Below are positions 48,195 through 58,969 of a DNA stretch of 64,000 nt, in pieces (position 1 is the first letter of the stretch; every line of letters starts with the position of its first letter). The notes beneath the pieces were generated by a model. That model was given only the letters and a program-made list of their open reading frames with translations. It made no database searches and was not told the DNA's origin. The DNA comes from Antedon bifida. Its lineage: Eukaryota; Echinodermata; Crinoidea; Comatulida; Antedonidae. The translations under genes were made by a program, and so were the position numbers. Location: positions 13,125,820-13,189,819 of the forward strand of contig OY727096.1 of the NCBI GenBank assembly GCA_963402885.1, written 5' to 3'.

Positions 48195-51100
48195 TCAGTA
48201 ACTTGTTGCATTATACAAACGTTTTATGAATCGTTTTGGCGATCCACTAATCGGTATCTGTTTATCATTAATAATCTCTTTAATCAATTTATCTGTATCG
48301 TTATATCTGTCGATATTCCACCAAAATTTTCGAACATTGGATTCATGTTTTGTTTTATCAGTGTTGCGTTTGGCTGAAGTCGGTTTAGAATATGAAACTA
48401 AAACTTGGAAATGTCCTGCTTTAAATCTACCTCGGTTTAATGTCATATTGGAATCATTAGGTGCTGTCATAATTAGATTAGTTTGTTCCTTAATTTGTTC
48501 TTCCTTCATTTGGAATGGGGCTGCTAATCCCATGTTATTCTCTACACAGTCAATGTAAGGTTGCAAGTTAATGGGTTCTACTTTAGTTGGGTGTGTAAAG
48601 GTATCTGATTGCAATTGGGTGGGTGTCCTATCATGTTCGTCGACAAATTCAACATTGGTTTCGTCATTTACTACATTAATGGTATTCTGAATTTTCTCGT
48701 TATTATCAGTGGGTTCATTCAGCAATTGCTTAAGTTTTTGGAGATGTGTAAAATGTTTGCGTTCTTTAGGCGTTCTCATAAAACAAGGTTTCAGTCTGTT
48801 ATAATTGAATACGTCGCGAAGTATTTCTCCTTTAATCGTTGCTAGGATGTAGTGTGTTCTGTCTAGTACTTCATGAATTACTAATGGTCTGACCCATTCT
48901 GCGGCGATTTTCTTTGAATTTGCCGTTAGTGAGGATGATGTTGGCTTGTATAGATATACGAGTTGTCCTACTGAGTAAATTGGACTTTTTTCTAAGCGTT
49001 GGGAAATTTTCGAGTTTTGGACGTTTTGTTGTGTTCGCTGTAATTGTAGCATTGTCTGTGAAATGTTTTGAAATTTCTTCTTGAGGTGTTCAAAGTATTC
49101 TTCATAGGAATGAGACAATCCTGAAACAGGGTTAAATGCTAATGAGGTCAAACTTGGAGGTTGGCGGCCAAAAACTAATTCGTAAGGGGAGTGGTTTCCT
49201 AGATGTGGGGATGAAAACGAGTTATAAGCATAACATGTTGTTGATACAAATCTAACCCAATCTGTTCCGAATTGGTTAAGGTTGACCTTTAACAGGTCCG
49301 ATACGGTGCGGATATGACGTTCAACTTGTAAACTACCGTGATTATGGACGCTGATGATTTTCCTATCAATGTTAAGGGTGTTACATAAGAGTGTTAATAA
49401 TTTTCCTGTAAGGGAGGTTGCTGCATCTGAAATAAGACGAGATGGGGGTCCAAAAATACTGATTACCTTTTGAATTAGTGCTTCACAAATTGTTTCGGCA
49501 TCAATGGATTTCAAAGGTACACAAATCAAAAATCTAGTAATTTCATCACATACTACCATAATATGTTTAAAATTTGAAGGTGATGTTGGCATACTCTTGA
49601 AATCTAGACTGAGTGTATGAAAGGGACGGTAAGTTGCTGGTACTCGATCGTGTAAAGGACGTAATTTATCGGTTTTGGGACGAAATTGTTGACATCTAAG
49701 ACACGCTTGAGTATAATTGTTGACTTTCTCAAACATAAGGGGCATGTAAAATAATTTCCTAATAGTGAGATAAGTACGCATCGTACCTTGGTGGCTACTT
49801 AACAAATTGTCGTGATACTGAGAAATAATAGTCTCGGCTAAGTTTTCAGGAACAGCTAATTGCAATACAAATTCTCCACCTTTATCTTGGAAAAATAAAC
49901 GGAATAGTAGACCGTTGCACAATATGTACTGCTCTGACTTATTCTGAACTGCACGAGCTGCTTTCTTATCAGCTGGAAGGATATCATGAGCTAAATAATC
50001 GTAAACTGGCTTAAAAAATGGTGAAGTTTCTTGTTCAACACGTAATTGTTTAACATCTACTGGGAGGTTATAATCTCTAATTATCTTTCTTTGAATAACA
50101 TCCATTAATCTATCTAAGTCTTGTTGTTTTGGGATGTGTGCTGATTTAAATTCAGTTATGTTGGGTACTAGTGGTTTGGGCGATGTATACAATTCAACTG
50201 GTACATTTCGATGTGTAGTATCTTTGCTTTGCTTATTATTTTTGTCTACTAGTCTTTCCTCTGGAGGTTGTCGAATGTTTACATTGCGTATTGGGGGTGG
50301 CGTTACGATAGGTGGTGATTGATTTGTGTTTGTTTGTTGTCTCGTGATTATCTGTGGTGTAGCGGTAGGTTGAGGTGTAGGTCGCGTGTTTGTTGTCACT
50401 GGATTTTGATTAATGACAGGCGTTGGTACTGGTTTGGATTTATGTAGGTCAGGTATATTTATTCCCATTTTCTTAGCGTAAGACCTTGTTACTGGTCTGC
50501 TAGTAGATGTGTTTGTAATCGGGTTAAGAGATTCAGTCTCTGTAATATTAAATGCAATGGGTACAACTTGATCAATTTCGGAATCGTCATCACGAGGGGC
50601 TCGGGAGAGAAAATCTGCTAAAACTAATTCAGTTCCTTTCTTATAACCAATTTGGAAAATGTATCCGGACAATCGTAATATTAGTTTCTGTAAGCGGGGT
50701 GTACATGGCTGATCTTTTGAATTCCAAATTTGTACAATTGCTGAGTGGTCTACGAATGCATCAAATTCGCAACCCTTTAGTAAGTGTCGAAATGCTGAAA
50801 CATTAATGTAAAGTCCGAATAACTCTAATTCTGTGACGCTATATCGTTGACAGGCTTGTGGTAAGATTTTGGAATAATAACCTATTATGTGTTCTTTGCC
50901 GTTTACTGTTTGTGTTAAATATGAACCTGTAGCGGTTCTTGAAGTGTCGCTATATAGCGTAAATCTACCTTCTTTTCTAGGCATTTGAAGAGTAGGTGGT
51001 TTAACCATTAATTGTTTAATTTCGTCAAATGCTTTCTGGTGTTCAGTAGACCAAACAAATTTTCGGCGTTTACTTGCGAGTGTATGTAACGGACGTAAAA

Positions 51101-51984
51101 TTGATTGTATTTGAGGGAAAAAATGGAATACATAATTTACTGCACCAATAAATCGTTTAGTTTCTTTATGGGTTCGTGGGACTGGCAAATTTCGGATAGC
51201 TGCACACCTGTCGCCTAATGGTGTGATACATGCGTGTCCTGAAGAATTAATCAGGATGGTGTGTCCCATATATTGCACTTTATTCTTAAATAACTTACAT
51301 TTCTTTGGACAAATTCTAAAACCATTTGATTGTAGGGCTTGTAAAACGGAAACAAGGTGCTGCTTATGAGCAAATTTGTCTTGGCTAAATAAAATAATAT
51401 CATCATGATGGGCGATACAGAATTCTCTACAATTTGGGATTTCATTTAAAATTTCGTCAATCTTTGCTTGAAATATACCTGGCGAAACGTTTAATCCTTG
51501 TGCTAATCTCTTATAGTAATAATGCTTACCACCATGATATGAAGCTATACCTGTATATTGTTGGGCATGTTCGGCTAATGGTACACAGTGAAACGCTGAT
51601 TTCAAGTCAATTACGCTAAGAATCTGTGCATTAGCGTTACCTATTGTTTTCAAAGTTTCGGCTAATAAGGGGAATGGGTGATTAATACGTTTTATCCTGG
51701 AATTTAGATAGCGGAAGTCTGTGACAACTCTTTTATCCTTTGAATTTTTCTTTGAAACAAGAAGGACAGGGGAAGTATACGATTGGTGTCCTACTGCTAA
51801 GATTCCTAGTTTGACTAATTTGTTCAATTCGGCCTCAATAACATGTTTGTCTTTGTCTGTCGCGAAGTATGGTCGAATAAAAAATGGTTCATCATTAGAG
51901 AGGTGTATGTCAGCTTTGAAGTTAGGGCAGCTAGATAGTTCACCATATAGTGAGAATGCGTTTCTGTCTGTTTTGTTGTAATGT
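48195..51984 (-). CDS. pol: Pol: reverse transcriptase, RNase H, integrase
   Basis: Copies the element's RNA into DNA and integrates it. Numbered from the Leu (TTG) codon at 51827, RT spans about 1-250. It has VVTDFRYLNSRI, the first catalytic Asp in SVIDLKSAFH (D74), GLNVSPGIFQ, and the active site AHHDDIILFS (D142, D143), with His where Tyr is usual. RNase H follows with D294 (YSDTSRTATG), E334, D360 and LVLADFLSR. A Pro/Thr/Gln-rich linker covers about 420-560. Integrase has an HHCC finger (H672, H679, C709, C712), catalytic D742, D801 and E836 (34 residues between the last two), and a C-terminal VGQLVYLYKP...YNRLKPCF region of GPY/F type. The frame opens upstream of 51827 without an ATG, overlapping the protease frame, so it is made by frameshift or is broken there. 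Confidence 0.93.
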
Positions 51985-52882
51985 TTTATATAGATCTTCT
52001 TTTTCTCTATGTGTTAAAACGCTGTCTTTTAAATCAACTTGTTTTCTGATTATTTCTTCCTCGGTTAAAGATAGCAATGGGTCTGTACGTTCTAAGTGTG
52101 GGTACTTGTTTGCGTTGTCATTGGTTAACCTTATTCTATCAATTGGTAGGTCGTTAGTAACTGTTACAAGGTTGGTTAAATGAAGGCTCGCGATAGGTTG
52201 ATGTGTATTAAGGGATACGTTTCTGTTTGTGTTATCAATGTTGGTTTCTCCTCTATGTAATTTTACTAACATATCTGATGGACAAAGTTTTGAAATATGG
52301 GTAGTTGCATGTAGAACAACATCGGAATTGCGTACGAAGGCGGGAACCCTTCCTTTTAATTTAACTGTTTTAGTATCACCGGGTTTAAGAAAAATCTTGT
52401 GTACTGGACGAAAGCTAAAAATCTTTGGTCTAATGCGAAATGTATTTTCTTTAAAATTTAAAGTACCGTCGAGTTCAGACAATGTTTCGGTTCCAAGTAT
52501 CAGGTCAATACCTGTCAAATTTTTAACGATTAATGCTGAAATTTTAAATTTGTGTCCTTGGATAAATAATTCGAATTGCACTAAGTGGTTGGAATATAAG
52601 AAGTCACCGTTACCTAATCGAAATTTAGTTGTGTTTACTTTAACTGGCTTTATACGCGATAAATAACGTGAAGAATTAACGTAAGATTGTGAGATTATAG
52701 TTCTAGTTGAACCACTGTCAAATAAGGTTAAAACATTTCTACCATCTGGTAAATTTCCTTTAACGTAATTTCTGTCGTTAAGTAACAAGTCAATCTTATC
52801 TGAATTCCCTAAGTATTTTGCCTTAAAATTGTCGTTTTTAGTATGGGGGGCCAGATTATAGGCGGCATCTAGTCCCCTTTTT
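51940..52882 (-). CDS. pro: Protease (pro) domain of the Gag-Pol polyprotein
   Basis: Aspartic protease that would cleave Gag and Pol. Counting from the first ATG-type start at 52788, the active site is LFDSGSTRTIIS (residues 22-33), with DSG in place of the commoner DTG. The second signature is LILGTETLSEL near residues 95-105. The open frame continues upstream of 52788 to the end of gag in the -1 frame relative to Gag, so translation by ribosomal slippage is expected rather than independent initiation. At the C-terminal end the frame stops at 51940, while the RT frame, offset by one base, carries the conserved connection into RT. The switch point is near the A4 run (plus-strand T4 at 51984-51987). 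Confidence 0.88.
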
Positions 52883-52887
52883 AAAAA
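52878..52887 (-). promoter_or_regulatory. Putative -1 frameshift site at the gag stop codon
   Basis: On the minus strand TTTTTAAAAAGGGG covers the end of gag. Gag reads GAT TTT TAA and stops; the protease frame is -1 and open through the same bases (GGA TTT TTA AAA AGG). Slippage of the TTT codon over five Ts would bypass the stop. No downstream pseudoknot was tested. Confidence 0.65.
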
Positions 52888-53834
52888 TCCTGCTGGTGGC
52901 TAGGGTAATAATTGTTTGACTGTTGGTATGGGTATGGCGGGGGATAATTTCCGTAGGAACGGTTTTGTTGTCGGCAGTGCCTTGCTATGTGGCCTGACTT
53001 CCCGCAGTAATAACAGGTTGGGGGAGGTTGTCTATTATTATATCTTGGGGTTTGGAATCGGGGTTTGTAGGGACTTGGGCTTCGGTTTCGTCTTGGGACA
53101 TAATTTCGGGTGGGGGAACGTGAGCGTCGAGTATCATCATTAAGAGATCGTTTTGTTGTGGCCATATCTAACTTAAGAGAATTAATCTCATGTTGGAGCG
53201 ATTCGAGACTATTATCTGTTTCCTTTTTGATGTTGAATGAAACTTCCCGTGTGGAATCATCGACGGAAAGGTCAAAGTAGTTTTGTGCGCTATTTACGAT
53301 ATTATCAATAGTGGCATCGATTGGGGTGGACATGGCAACTGCTGCTCTGCATTTTGGTGGAAGGGTCGAAATAAATTTATTTTTGATCTGCTGGTCAGCG
53401 TAACCAATTCTGTCTGCGGCTTGTTTGATTTTGGTTAAGTGTTTTTCGGCGTTGTCGCCGGTATTATAAGTAATAGTATCGTATTCTCTTATGTGAGCAT
53501 AGATTGATTTGTTCTTACTGAACCTGTTAATGAATTGGGTTTTTAAGGATTCTAGGGAATCGAACTGCTTTCCTTCTATCCACAGTCTAGCTTGGCCTTG
53601 AAGGCTACGTTTGAATATACTTATGACATTAAGTAGTTGGGCATTGTTTGCAGGGTTTTCTAAAGTGTGGGCTTCGAGGTAATCGGTGAATGATAAGTAG
53701 TGTGCACTACATTGATCGTGATCGGTGATGGAACCATCGTATCTTTTGGGCAGAAAATCCGTTTGTCTTAAATGGGGCACGGGATGAGGATGGGCGGGCT
53801 CATTTACAATTACTTCGTTATCAACGTCAACCAT
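52881..53834 (-). CDS. gag: Gag capsid-nucleocapsid polyprotein
   Basis: 317 codons from ATG (MVDVDNEVIVNEPAHPH). Gag packages the element's RNA into virus-like particles. Residues about 45-170 fit the Ty3/Gypsy capsid region (SFTDYLEAHTLEN; QARLWIEGKQF; LKTQFINRFSKN). Residues 205-230 form a short coiled-coil-like segment, followed by an Arg/Ser-rich basic stretch (about 235-265). A single CCHC zinc knuckle follows, CYYCGKSGHIARHC (C274, C277, H282, C287), then a Tyr/Pro/Gln-rich tail. The ATG is the first in the long frame and follows a 771-bp leader. The stop is in the T5A5 slippery run. Confidence 0.92.
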   Translation of the reverse strand: MVDVDNEVIVNEPAHPHPVPHLRQTDFLPKRYDGSITDHDQCSAHYLSFTDYLEAHTLENPANNAQLLNVISIFKRSLQGQARLWIEGKQFDSLESLKTQFINRFSKNKSIYAHIREYDTITYNTGDNAEKHLTKIKQAADRIGYADQQIKNKFISTLPPKCRAAVAMSTPIDATIDNIVNSAQNYFDLSVDDSTREVSFNIKKETDNSLESLQHEINSLKLDMATTKRSLNDDTRRSRSPTRNYVPRRNRSPSPYKPRFQTPRYNNRQPPPTCYYCGKSGHIARHCRQQNRSYGNYPPPYPYQQSNNYYPSHQQDF

Positions 53835-54605
53835 ACTTTATAATTTTATTAATCAAAATTTCAAAAACAATTTAGCGTATATATATGTAAACTCGCACTC
53901 CTCAATCAAGGTTACAAATCAAAAAATCAAAATGGCTTTGACTTACCCCAATGCTTCAGATCCAATTAAAACGAATTAAAGGAAATGCAAAAAGTGTTCA
54001 ACAATGTTCAAATGTTCAAACAACGAATTAAAGAAATGTTAAAGGTGCTCATCAATGTTCAAATTTTCAAACAACGAATTCAAAAAATGCGAAAGGTGTT
54101 CATCAATGTTCAAAATGGTCAAAAAAGTAAATGTTAAAAAAAAACGATCGAAAAAAAACGGCGTGAAGTTGAAAGTGTCCAAACGAAACAGTTCTTGTCC
54201 GCTTGCTTCTGTTTTCCGTTTTGATTCTTCTTGTGTCTTCCTCGATTATCTTCTTTGTCTTCATCCAACGGTTATACGAAATTTAGAAATTCTGCTTGTC
54301 TCGATCCAGTTAAAATGCTTACTTGAAAAAATTCTGCTTGTCTCGTTCCAGTTAAATGCTTAATTGAAAAAAAACTCTGCTTGTCTGATTAAAATATAAA
54401 TTTTAGCTTGTCTTCGTGTAATTTTCGGTTTTCTCCTATCAAACAATTATCTGACTGGTGGCTGGTTTTCTTCGTCTTCGTCTCTTGTTCTGTTTCAAGA
54501 AATTATCTCTTGCTTTTATTTTCTGCTTCAATTGTCTTTATGTTAATTTTCTTGTAAATTTTGGTTTCCTCGCTCTTTTCCTTGTAAAATTTGGGTCTTC
54601 CACCA
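53835..54605 (-). other. 5' leader of the Gypsy element
   Basis: Between the primer site and the gag ATG. It contains three imperfect copies of a unit with CAATGTTCAAA, CAAACAACGAATT and AAAATGCG (53990-54120) and further short repeats with TTCTGCTTGTCTCG (54290-54385). Packaging and translation signals are expected here but none is identified. Confidence 0.55.
54593..54605 (-). promoter_or_regulatory. Primer-binding site
   Basis: In sense, TGGTGGAAGACCC follows the LTR terminal CA with no spacer. TGG pairs with the CCA end of a tRNA primer. The plus strand reads GGGTCTTCCACCA. I could not name the tRNA. Confidence 0.8.
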
Positions 54606-55265
54606 TGTAATATAATGTTTTGTTATGAGGTACTTTGTAAGGAAGACTCTTTACTCGCTTTGCTGTCGTAACATATATTGTTTATTCAGAATATACTTGA
54701 TACAATAATAATGATGCAGCTAACTAACTGACTAAGGAACAGAGGATTAGTGATGCTGGCTGTAAGGTGTGTGCTCCGTAAAGTGGCTGTAAGGTGTGTG
54801 TTCCGTGAAGTGGCTGTAAGGTGTGTGCTCTGTGAGGTGGCTGTAAGGTGTGTGCTCTGTGAGGTGGCTGTAAGGTGTGTCTGGGCTCTTCTGAAACTTG
54901 GGAGTATATCGGCTTCGGTTCATTTACATATGTCACTACGTAATCTGTGAGGGTAACGATTGGTTCTAAGTTGGTCCAGGGGTGTTTAAGTGGGAGTGAT
55001 TAACGGTATAATAAGGTATTTCGATGATGGATGACACTGTCAAATCTGTACTTAAATAGTGTCAATCTCTCCTGGTTTAACGATGGGATAGGTCAAATGT
55101 TAAGCTAAGTGTTTTCTTTAGGGATTCTATTATAAACTAAATGGAAATTTTAAAACATCTGGACAAACTCTCCTCTGGACTTTCTGGGTCAAGTTTGTGA
55201 ACTCAAATACAAATACAAATACAAAGGTTGATTTCTTAATTATAAAAGTATATCATTACATTACA
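54606..55265 (-). repeat. LTR B (internal; functional 5' LTR of the coding body)
   Basis: Same length and ends as LTR A, five 27-bp subrepeats, one visible substitution. In sense it is followed at once by the primer-binding site and preceded by a polypurine tract. It therefore served as 3' LTR to the upstream remnant and 5' LTR to the main body. Confidence 0.95.
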
Positions 55266-55442
55266 TCCCTCTGTTTCCCTTTTTTTTTTTCTAATCTATT
55301 TAAAATATAAAAATGGTTATAATAGTGGCATGCAAAATTAAAGTTATATAAAAGAAAAAAAAACATGATTATACATATAAGCAAAAATTGAGTTAGCCAA
55401 AACCATTGACTCTGAAGTGTAACCTTATCACTTTCACTCTCT
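55266..55442 (-). other. 177-bp remnant of 3' internal sequence between LTR C and LTR B
   Basis: Matches the sequence next to LTR A (from 45924 to about 46100), including the polypurine tract next to the LTR. The remnant starts exactly at the LTR C edge, within a CTCT run that is longer in the intact copy (46086-46113). The rest of the first internal region, from primer site to ORF3, is missing. Confidence 0.92.
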
Positions 55443-56075
55443 TGTAATATAATGTTTTGTTATGAGGTACTTTGTAAGGAAGACTCTTTACTCGCTTTGC
55501 TGTCGTAACATATATTGTTTATTCAGAATATACTTGATACAATAATAATGATGCAGCTAACTAACTGACTAAGGAACAGAGGATTAGTGATGCTGGCTGT
55601 AAGGTGTGTGCTCCGTAAAGTGGCTGTAAGGTGTGTGCTCTGTGAGGTGGCTGTAAGGTGTGTGCTCTGTGAGGTGGCTGTAAGGTGTGTCTGGGCTCTT
55701 CTGAAACTTGGGAGTATATCGGCTTCGGTTCATTTACATATGTCACTACGTAATCTGTGAGGGTAACGATTGGTTCTAAGTTGGTCCAGGGGTGTTTAAG
55801 TGGGAGTGATTAACGGTATAATAAGGTATTTCGATGATGGATGACACTGTCAAATCTGTACTTAAATAGTGTCAATCTCTCCTGGTTTAACGATGGGATA
55901 GGTCAAATGTTAAGCTAAGTGTTTTCTTTAGGGATTCTATTATAAACTAAATGGACATTTTAAAACATCTGGACAAACTCTCCTCTGGACTTTCTGGGTC
56001 AAGTTTGTGAACTCAAATACAAATACAAATACAAAGGTTGATTTCTTAATTATAAAAGTATATCATTACATTACA
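55443..56075 (-). repeat. LTR C (outermost 5' LTR in sense), one subrepeat short
   Basis: 633 bp, otherwise matching A and B, but with four 27-bp subrepeats instead of five (55590-55690). It is followed on its outside by GTAC at 56076-56079. In sense it runs directly into 3' internal sequence and has no primer-binding site after it. Confidence 0.95.
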
Positions 56076-56079
56076 GTAC

Positions 56080-57409
56080 CTTCATCTATTCATGGTTATC
56101 CTACTACAAATGGGCTTTAAAAGTTGCCGATGAGCTGAAGTTGACCTTTTCAATAATTAAAAGTGTTCTAGGCTTGATATTAAGAACTTTTTTATTTTAA
56201 AAAAGGCCTATTGTAAAAATGAATCTAAGAAAATTCTGGTTTTGGGAAAGTATAATATATATAAAATAAAAATATAATTATTAGGATAGGATCATTTTCC
56301 TTAATGTTTGTTCTGTTTCAGGTTCTAAGTAACCATCGAGTTAGAGGACAGACTGACCACACACGTCCACCATCGCATGGGAACGTGGGTAGTTGTCCAG
56401 GGTGGTAGAAGTCCTAGGGTGTTACTAAAGTTGTATAACAAGTTGTTGTCCAGTGGGTAGTTTTCCTAAATCCATACTAACTTCAACCATCTGGGTGGTC
56501 AAATGAGAAGACATGTTAATTCTACAAGAAGTCATTACATGACGATAGCAATTTCGAGAAAGCTATTTTAAAATGTTAAACACATTGTGTTGGTCGCCGT
56601 TTGACTTTTAGACCTTAGCAAAAATGTTAAGGATCGTGAACTATATTATTATACTATATGGATTTATAAAGCGCTTTTCCAAAAAAATACCAAAGCACTG
56701 TACAATAATTAGAGCTTATACAAGGGCATCTAGATTATTCTTTAGGGAAAAGAAAACTTTTAACAATTTCTTAAAACATTGTACGCTTGGAGCTATACAT
56801 ACATAAATAGGTAAATGATACTAATACTTACTATATTAGGACTGTGACAAATGTTTAGAAAAAAATAATGGTTATATATAGACATTTAAATAAACGTTTT
56901 GACACAATGTGCAATATGTCTCATTATTTTTACTGTATATAGACTAATGTGTCTGTCTCATGTAATTTTTATAATGGAGAATTACGAAAAAAAAATAAAA
57001 AAGATTAAATGAGACTTTACAGTTTGAAATTTAATAATTATTTTCTGCCTTAAAATACATACATACTTTAGGGCACTTTTTTTTGGGTGACATGGTATAG
57101 TTTCACTAACACAAAAGTTAAGAGGGCAAAAAAGAAAGAAAAAAAGGGCATAGCCAGCCCAGCGTACTACATCCCTTGTTGTTAAGAAAAGTACATTAAA
57201 CAGATTTTTAGAACACCGGTTCCCAGTCTAACATGTTGACTCTATTTTGTGTCCAAAAGATTTATCACCAAAAATTTGACAATAAATTTGTGTGTATACA
57301 ATGCTTTACATATGTGTGCGATGTTTCAGTTTGTTATCAACAAATCTTTATCTGGCAATGACTGGATGTTTATTTTATTTTATTTTCATTTTAGGCAAAT
57401 TGCCAAGGA
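56080..57409. other. Unannotated AT-rich region
   Basis: Flanks the Gypsy insertion. A GC-richer segment lies at 56320-56500 with repeated GTAGTTGTCCAG / TAGTTTTCCTA words. No protein or RNA gene is recognised. Confidence 0.45.
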
Positions 57410-57446
57410 CTAGATGGTACGCTCGCTTCGCTCGCGTACCATCTAG
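57410..57446. other. Perfect 13-bp-arm hairpin
   Basis: CTAGATGGTACGC (57410-57422) and GCGTACCATCTAG (57434-57446) flank an 11-nt loop TCGCTTCGCTC. It is GC-richer than everything around it. Function unknown. Confidence 0.8.
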
Positions 57447-57919
57447 GTCGTGCACACAGATGGTTCTTGAATACATAATTTCAGCGTTAAAAAACTGGCA
57501 ATTTCAAATGTACGTACCGCAGGAACGAATAAATAGACACTGTGATTTATGTACTCAACTAAAATTAGCACCCTGGGAATTACTTCCGCAAGAGAAACTT
57601 GTCACAAAATGAGAGCAATTGTTTAAGTCAAATTTAAACAAACTTAATAAGTTGTGTTTTGTATGTAACATTAGGGTTGAGGGATGGGGAAGAGGATGGG
57701 TGCAAGGAGGAACAATTTTTAAATATATTCTTTATCCATTTAGTAACGAAATATTAATTGTTTTCATGTTTTACAAATAATATACCACTAAACACAGTAA
57801 AACATTGCGATGTAATACTTTGTTGAAACTATCACCGTCCTAGTCGATTGAAAGTGTACAGTACATGTAACGATACATCACTACGACGTGTATATGTTTA
57901 TATAATGTAAAACAATTTG

Positions 57920-58595
57920 TGAAAACCACCTCTATTCGGGGCAAATCATAATTTAAAAAAAATCGTCAATAAATATTAAATTATCTAACTCAACTTAATT
58001 AGTAACTACTACTACTACTCATGCCAATGAGGGAAGGGTGATGATGTGGGTGGTTTAACTGCAATAATAAAGATGTGTACATAATATACGGCGACTGAAA
58101 ACGCTAGCTCATTATCCGTTTAAAAAAATCTATATCCAACCTCTGCAGTACAGATTGAAAAAAAAAATGGATCGAATTTCTGTTATGATTATACAGTACT
58201 TGCCTTTACGACGATAGACACTTGTGGAGCAGAGAGAAACTTGTGGAACAGAGATTGGAATGTTCCATTCATCGCAAATCAATACATTTGTATAAACGTA
58301 TATTAAATCTATCAAAATAGTATTTTTTTAAGAAAATCGGCCTGTCTTCAACATTATGATACTGTACTCGAGCTGTTCAACCCGTTTTCAGCCATTAAAA
58401 ACAATTATCGTAGGAGGAGATAGGAAAATGCGAATCATCCTCGTATTATTGTATGCGGGTATTTTTCCATGGACATTCATTAGACAGTGTATACCACGAT
58501 TGGAAAACACCCCTATTTGGGGCAAATCGTTGAACCTAAATTCGTTTTAATCGTCAATAACTAATTATCTAACTTAATTTAATTAGTAAACAGGT
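57920..58595. repeat. Pair of ~85-bp diverged direct repeats
   Basis: A segment with GGGGCAAATC, AATCGTCAATAA and AATTATCTAACT occurs at about 57928-58010 and again at about 58510-58590, after CCCTATTTGG in the second copy. The sequence between and around them is unrecognised and AT-rich, with no gene seen. Confidence 0.7.
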
Positions 58596-58889
58596 GGTTA
58601 AAATCAGTACCGAAAGTACGAACCAACTGTATATACCATCGAGTAAAAATTCTAGAAGTAAGGCGCGATTTACCGAATTTTGCCCTTACGTAAATTTATA
58701 TATAGATAACCACAAGTGAATTCATTCACTATCTTTCACAAAGGTGGCAATCCTGTTCACAAGACAAACATATACACAAGATGCTCTACATAAACAAAGA
58801 CTTATTACAAGTCTTTGGGAGTGGAGTTGAAAATTATCATGAGAAAAAATCCTTACATATTACTTGAACCCAGGATCCTTGGATAGTGT

Positions 58890-58969
58890 TTGCTAGGAGT
58901 AGCTTTGCTAGTAGAGCAGCAAACCTATTGGCAAACCTGCTCTTCAACTAGCAAAACTACTCCTAGCAA
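58890..58969. other. 80-nt imperfect hairpin
   Basis: The 5' arm TTGCTAGGAGTAGCTTTGCT and following AGTAGAGCAG pair with the 3' arm CTGCTCTTCAACTAGC and AAAACTACTCCTAGCAA, around a short CAAACCTATTGGCAAAC apex. About 29 pairs with one C/A mismatch and a small bulge. Size and shape resemble a microRNA precursor, but a miniature transposon remnant is equally possible. Confidence 0.6.

Larger units (their letters stand above)
45264..56075 (-). mobile_element. Young Ty3/Gypsy LTR retrotransposon with three LTRs
   Basis: TG...CA LTRs of 660, 660 and 633 bp lie at 45264-45923 (A), 54606-55265 (B) and 55443-56075 (C). GTAC flanks the outermost pair at 45260-45263 and 56076-56079, so all three LTRs belong to one integration unit. 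Coding is on the minus strand: Gag, protease, RT-RNase H-integrase, then a third ORF. The polypurine tract precedes LTR A and LTR B in sense orientation, and the primer site follows LTR B. LTRs A and B differ at about one visible base (GGACATTTT against GGAAATTTT), so insertion is very recent. The integrase-after-RNase H order, the single CCHC Gag and the 4-bp duplication place it in Ty3/Gypsy (Metaviridae). Confidence 0.95.

Noticed and set aside
48226..52666. Plus-strand open frames opposite gag, pro and pol
   Set aside because: Antisense shadows of the minus-strand polyprotein; no motif of their own.
57292..57612. Plus-strand frame of 106 codons
   Set aside because: It runs through the perfect hairpin at 57410-57446 and has no recognisable domain; a splice-acceptor-like TTTTAG upstream is not enough.
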